A stretch of DNA of 10,285 nt from Fragilaria radians. Taxonomy: Eukaryota; Bacillariophyta; Fragilariophyceae; Fragilariales; Fragilariaceae. Shown here in pieces: positions 7,314-10,285 of the stretch (position 1 is the first letter of the stretch; every line of letters starts with the position of its first letter). The notes beneath the pieces were generated by a model. The model had not been told where the DNA came from and ran no database searches. It worked only from the letters and a program-made list of their open reading frames with translations. The position numbers were made by a program, and so were the translations under genes. The stretch spans positions 1 through 10,285 of the forward strand of contig CAAAJI010000041.1 in the NCBI GenBank assembly GCA_900642245.1. Direction: 5' to 3'.

Positions 7314-8076
7314 AAAATAACTAGATCGTCTACATGTATGTAGTGTCCTCCTGTAGGAAATGAAACTGTTTGCGAGATTTATAAATACAATTATTTGTTA
7401 CTGAGGCTATTCTAGGCTACAGAACCCTCCTGGAATGTTGCTGCATTTAGTAAACTTACTCTAGGTTGACATTAGGCTTCACTGCATTTTGTACCGAATG
7501 AAAACTTCAAGAATTCCAGAACTTGATGAAAAGGCAACACGTGTACAACCTACCTCTATCTCCGAGGACATATATTTTCGCCCCCTGTGGCCAGCAATGC
7601 AACTAGTTTGGATAAATATTTCCTTCACCAGGAAAAAGTCAAAAAAGTGCGTGAAAATTTGACTGACTATCCGTTTTTAAACCACAGGTCTAGTAGCAGC
7701 CAGCTGTGCCTACCACAGGCAATGCTTGAAAAGCTATTACAAAGATCGAAAATTTAGATGTTTTCTTGGATTAAAATGATTATAAATTCATGATTGGGCT
7801 TGTAATGTCCTGCTTTTGTTTTAACTTTTTATAAATTGTGACTCAAATGGTTTGTGGGATCACACCAGAACTTTCATGAGGACCCTATTTTGCTCTGCTT
7901 TACTCCATCACATTTTGCAACAATCTATCCCAGGTGATGGTACAATTATATGAGCCTCATGATTCATAATGGCATTCCTTAATTGGTTAGATATATTCCC
8001 ATAATAGCTATTAGTAACTTATTTTAGCAAGCAGAATGAATCCCAAGATAAAAGTTTTAGTTCAAACGGGCGTATA

Positions 8077-8095
8077 AATTCCACGAGGTGGAATT
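8077..8095. promoter_or_regulatory. Perfect 8-bp palindromic site in the kinase promoter region
   Basis: AATTCCAC-GAG-GTGGAATT has two perfect 8-bp arms around a 3-bp centre, about 250 bp before the kinase ATG. Such a compact dyad is the usual shape of a dimeric transcription-factor site. TTCAAAC occurs on both sides of it (8061-8067 and 8094-8100). No known factor is assigned. Confidence 0.35.
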
Positions 8096-8288
8096 CAAAC
8101 AATATTGTATTTTTTCGACGGTGTACTGTACCTTGTGAACCCTTCTCTGATTACTTTGTGAATCGGTCCTGCACTGATTGCACTTTCATTGAATCTTTAG
8201 TATTGCCTCCAAATCACATCTAATCTGAAAGTAACTCGGAAATACAAAATCAAATTTCTTGTTGCAGCATCGTGTCATACGGGTTCTG

Positions 8289-8330
8289 ATGTACCTGGAC
8301 TGTAATATTGTTTCCAGAATCGTCAAATAA
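8289..8330 (+). promoter_or_regulatory. Short upstream ORF before the kinase
   Basis: ATG at 8289 opens a 14-codon frame ending in TAA at 8328-8330, 13 bases before the kinase start codon and out of phase with it. The spacing leaves little room for reinitiation, so it could reduce kinase translation if included in the mRNA. A possible splice acceptor (TTGCAG, 8261-8266) and another (TTTCCAG, 8310-8316) lie nearby, so it may be removed by splicing or preceded by the transcription start. Confidence 0.35.
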
Positions 8331-8343
8331 CTTTTACCAAATA

Positions 8344-9703
8344 ATGACTCTGGCAACTCTCAACATTGGTGGCTTTAGCGAAGGACATCTCTTGACTCAA
8401 GCACAGAAGGTCGTGGATCGAAAATCTAAGGAGACATCTATCTTTGATCTTGAAGCTGAAAGTAGAATTCCAACATTTTTAAGCGATGAGCTTTCCATTG
8501 GTAAAGTTCTGGGACGAGGTGGGTTTTGTAGGGTTAGTGAAGTTACAAAGATAACCCTGAAAAGTGGAAACTCAGGATCGGAATTGGTTGGTGTTAATTC
8601 GCATTCCACTCGCGATAAATCAAGCGGAGCTGGTGCTGTCCTACAAGATCGTGAATTTATGCAATCCTTTTATCTGCGAAATGGAAAGGATTATCGTTAT
8701 GCCATTAAAATGTTGAAAGAAGACGCAACAGAGGACGTGCAAACCTTTATTAATGGCATTGTCGATCTTGCAGTTGAAGCCCGATTTTTATCTGTGATAC
8801 GACATCCAAAGTAAGTTTTTTTCCACTGAAATATTATTCTTCAGGCGTTTACTCATAAAGACGTTGAAACATTTAGTATCATAAAAATGAGGGCTCATTC
8901 ATCGGGTACTCCTTTTTCTCGAGATTTTTTCATAGTTTTGGATCGTTTGAATGATATTCTTACCAAGACGCTGGTGACATGGTCCAAAAGGAAAGTGGTC
9001 GGCGTAAAGAAACTTTTTGATCTAAGTGGAAAGAAAACTTCAACCTTTTTGATCGAGCGAATTACAGTTGCGCGAGATATTGCAAATGCTCTAACGTACC
9101 TACACAGTTTGAAGTAAGTTTATTTTTTCAAATTGTGCTCTCTATAGCACTGCACTAATTGTTTGTCCCGTTTTTCGCAGAGTTGTGTATCGCGATTTGA
9201 AGCCAGACAATATTGGCTTTGATGTTAGAGGCGACGTCAAGCTCTTTGATTTTGGCCTCGCTCGAGAACTACCAAATCATGAGCTCTCTAATGGCATGTA
9301 TAAAATGACTGCAGACACTGGAAGTCCAAGATACATGGCCCCAGAAATTGCGTTAGAGCAACCATACAATGAGAAAGTAGATGTATACTCCTTCGCAATC
9401 TTGTTGCACCAAATTTGCTCCTTAGAAACTCCTTTTGCAGGATACTCAAAGAAAATGTTTGACAAGCTCGTTGTAAAGGATGGTTATCGACCTAAGTGTG
9501 ATCCAAATTGGCCTCAAGAGCTGCAATCTTTGTTGCAGAATTGTTGGAGCCCTAACATTTCTCGACGTTTGTCAATAAACGAAGTCATGGACAGTTTATC
9601 GGCAATCATTGAAAAGGAGACAGGCAGATCAGTGGGTAGGAGCTTACCTGTCGACGTTTCAGAAAAGACTCAACGTAGTATTCGAAGGATGAAAGGCGTG
9701 TGA
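8344..9703 (+). CDS. Protein Ser/Thr kinase, TKL-like, three exons (408 aa)
   Basis: The exons are 8344-8810, 8877-9113 and 9181-9703, a total of 409 codons including TGA. The ATG at 8344 is the first in frame after a TGA at 8287. Kinase landmarks are complete: glycine loop LGRGGFCRV (residues 56-64), ATP-binding Lys 122 in YAIKML, helix-C Glu 145, hinge FFIVLDRL (173-180), catalytic loop YRDLKPDN (238-245, catalytic Asp 240, Lys 242, Asn 245), DFG (258-260), activation segment ending APE (288-290), Asp 302 in DVYSFA, and a C-lobe NCWSPNISRR pattern with the late conserved Arg. It should therefore be active. It phosphorylates proteins on Ser/Thr, but the substrate is unknown. The first catalytic-loop residue is Tyr rather than the usual His. 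An insert of about 50 residues separates the glycine loop from Lys 122. There is no signal peptide, membrane segment or extra domain; the first 50 residues are a short leader. It resembles the expanded diatom kinase group, and assignment to TKL is tentative. The gene converges on the phosphoesterase. Confidence 0.92.
8811..8876 (+). other. Kinase intron 1
   Basis: A GTAAGT donor at 8811 and an ATTTAG acceptor ending at 8876 give 66 bp. The intron splits a codon after two bases (AA|T), restoring RHP-N-IIKM across the junction. The alternative acceptor TTCAG ending at 8844 leads to a stop codon within 14 codons. Confidence 0.93.
9114..9180 (+). other. Kinase intron 2
   Basis: A GTAAGT donor at 9114 and a pyrimidine-rich TTTTTCGCAG acceptor ending at 9180 give 67 bp. 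Removal joins AA|A, giving YLHSL-K-VVYRDLKPDN, the expected lead into the catalytic loop. Confidence 0.95.
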
Positions 9704-9850
9704 GATTCAATTTTGCGAGAATGCTGAATCATGTAAAAACAAAATGGCAACTCTATATAGTGGCATTTCAGATTAATTAAAGACTTCCAACAGATAGGCT
9801 AGCCATTAATTTGTGTGTTAAGTTTATTGTATTTAACTTGTTATGTAGCA

Positions 9851-10285
9851 TCATTCTTGTGTGGAGTCGATTATTCGGAAAGTACCGTCTCCACCAATTT
9901 GAACTATTTGTCCGAGACACTTCTCTTCCAAGGTGGGGCAGCGAAAGTTGGATACTTCACGACTAGTAGTGGGACAGTAGTAATTTCCAGATGTTCGGAT
10001 CCACCGTCCCAATAGCGAATCCAAGGCTAAGAATTGATTCTCACACAATGTCCTCACGTTTTTTCCCGGTGTGTGTCCGACGGCAAGTCGGTTGACTCCT
10101 TCCAAATCGTTCAATATTCGTGATAATTCATCACATGCTGCTGGCTTATGATTTCCACGATAAAACAACATCTTTTGTACCATTGCTCCAGTTTCCGTAG
10201 AACTTAAAAATTCGAGGAAACGCTCATTTCCAGCATTTTCCCTGACGTGATTGTTCAGGGCGGTAACGTTTTTGAATCTCTTTAT
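9851..10285 (-). CDS. Calcineurin-like metallophosphoesterase, C-terminal part (partial)
   Basis: The frame is open from the right edge of the window to a TAG at 9853-9851, giving the last 144 residues; the start and the N-terminal metal-binding motifs lie outside. The fragment contains FYRGN followed by a Cys-Asp-Glu helix, then RLAVGHTPG (His 71 of the fragment, plus-strand 10075-10073). The GHT/GHTP motif is the late metal-ligand motif of calcineurin-like phosphoesterases (Metallophos family). After it comes CENQFLALDSLLGRW, which corresponds to the 'C.g....iD.g.s' strand seen in bacterial-type (Shewanella-like) protein phosphatases and relatives. The protein probably hydrolyses phosphate esters using a two-metal centre, but the substrate is not predictable. 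The ATG at 10183 is internal to the domain and is not taken as the start. The gene converges with the kinase, with 147 bp between stop codons, so their 3' ends may overlap. Confidence 0.8.
   Translation of the reverse strand: MKRFKNVTALNNHVRENAGNERFLEFLSSTETGAMVQKMLFYRGNHKPAACDELSRILNDLEGVNRLAVGHTPGKNVRTLCENQFLALDSLLGRWIRTSGNYYCPTTSREVSNFRCPTLEEKCLGQIVQIGGDGTFRIIDSTQE

Larger units (their letters stand above)
7190..8343. other. Intergenic region between the TPR and kinase genes
   Basis: About 1.15 kb without a supportable gene. It should contain the 3' end of the TPR transcript and the kinase promoter and leader. A TATA-like sequence, TATATAAAAG, lies at 7304-7313, followed by a short palindrome CTACAT-GT-ATGTAG at 7330-7343. 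AGTCAAA and TTTGACT form an inverted repeat at about 7637-7664. A stronger palindrome at 8077-8095 and a uORF at 8289-8330 are listed separately. No tRNA-like structure was found. Confidence 0.6.

Noticed and set aside
8308..8343. Upstream TTG start that would add 12 residues to the kinase
   Set aside because: Nuclear genes start at ATG as a rule; 8344 is the first in-frame ATG and the extra residues add no domain.
8841..8844. Alternative acceptor TTCAG for kinase intron 1
   Set aside because: It puts the next exon in a frame that reaches a stop within 14 codons and loses the NIIKM segment.
9815..10015. 66-codon + strand ORF opposite the phosphoesterase
   Set aside because: It is a shadow of the - strand phosphoesterase and has no motif of its own.
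9851..10183. ATG at 10183 as the phosphoesterase start
   Set aside because: The frame stays open with protein-like sequence to the window edge, and starting there would remove most of the phosphoesterase fold. The gene is partial.

Overview
The window looks like nuclear DNA of a eukaryotic microalga, most likely a diatom. The protein kinase has two short introns (66 and 67 bp) with GTAAGT donors and AG acceptors, and its catalytic-loop and DFG segments (YRDLKPDNIGFD, KLFDFGLA) resemble the kinases expanded in diatoms. The decayed transposon genes also resemble diatom families. The species cannot be named from the sequence alone.

The left part (about 1-4,500) is a transposon graveyard. A decayed piggyBac-like transposase fragment lies on the + strand at about 883-1323 and is readable in one frame through three stop codons. 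After 700 bp without a gene comes a relic of a two-gene PIF/Harbinger-type DNA transposon. Its + strand gene (about 2025-3087) is a broken Myb/SANT-like accessory protein. Its - strand gene (about 3920-3263) is a broken Harbinger transposase lacking the whole catalytic core. The two genes converge tail to tail. Upstream of the transposase are two strong inverted repeats (4188-4216 and 4270-4361).

The right part (4,858-10,285) holds three genes that appear intact within the window. First is a 770-residue intronless protein with a proline-rich disordered N-terminus and two TPR blocks, the second a regular kinesin-light-chain-like array of five 42-residue repeats. After about 1.15 kb without a gene comes a three-exon Ser/Thr (TKL-like) protein kinase of 408 residues. 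Converging on it, and running off the right edge, is the C-terminal part of a calcineurin-like metallophosphoesterase.

The three genes may all belong to phospho-signalling: the TPR protein has two sequences of the PP1-docking RVxF type, and a kinase sits next to a phosphatase. Eukaryotic neighbours need not be functionally linked, so this is only a hypothesis. No wholly new system is evident. The most interesting points are the internally deleted Harbinger relic with its partner gene, the structured inverted repeats beside it, and the short upstream ORFs in front of the TPR and kinase genes.
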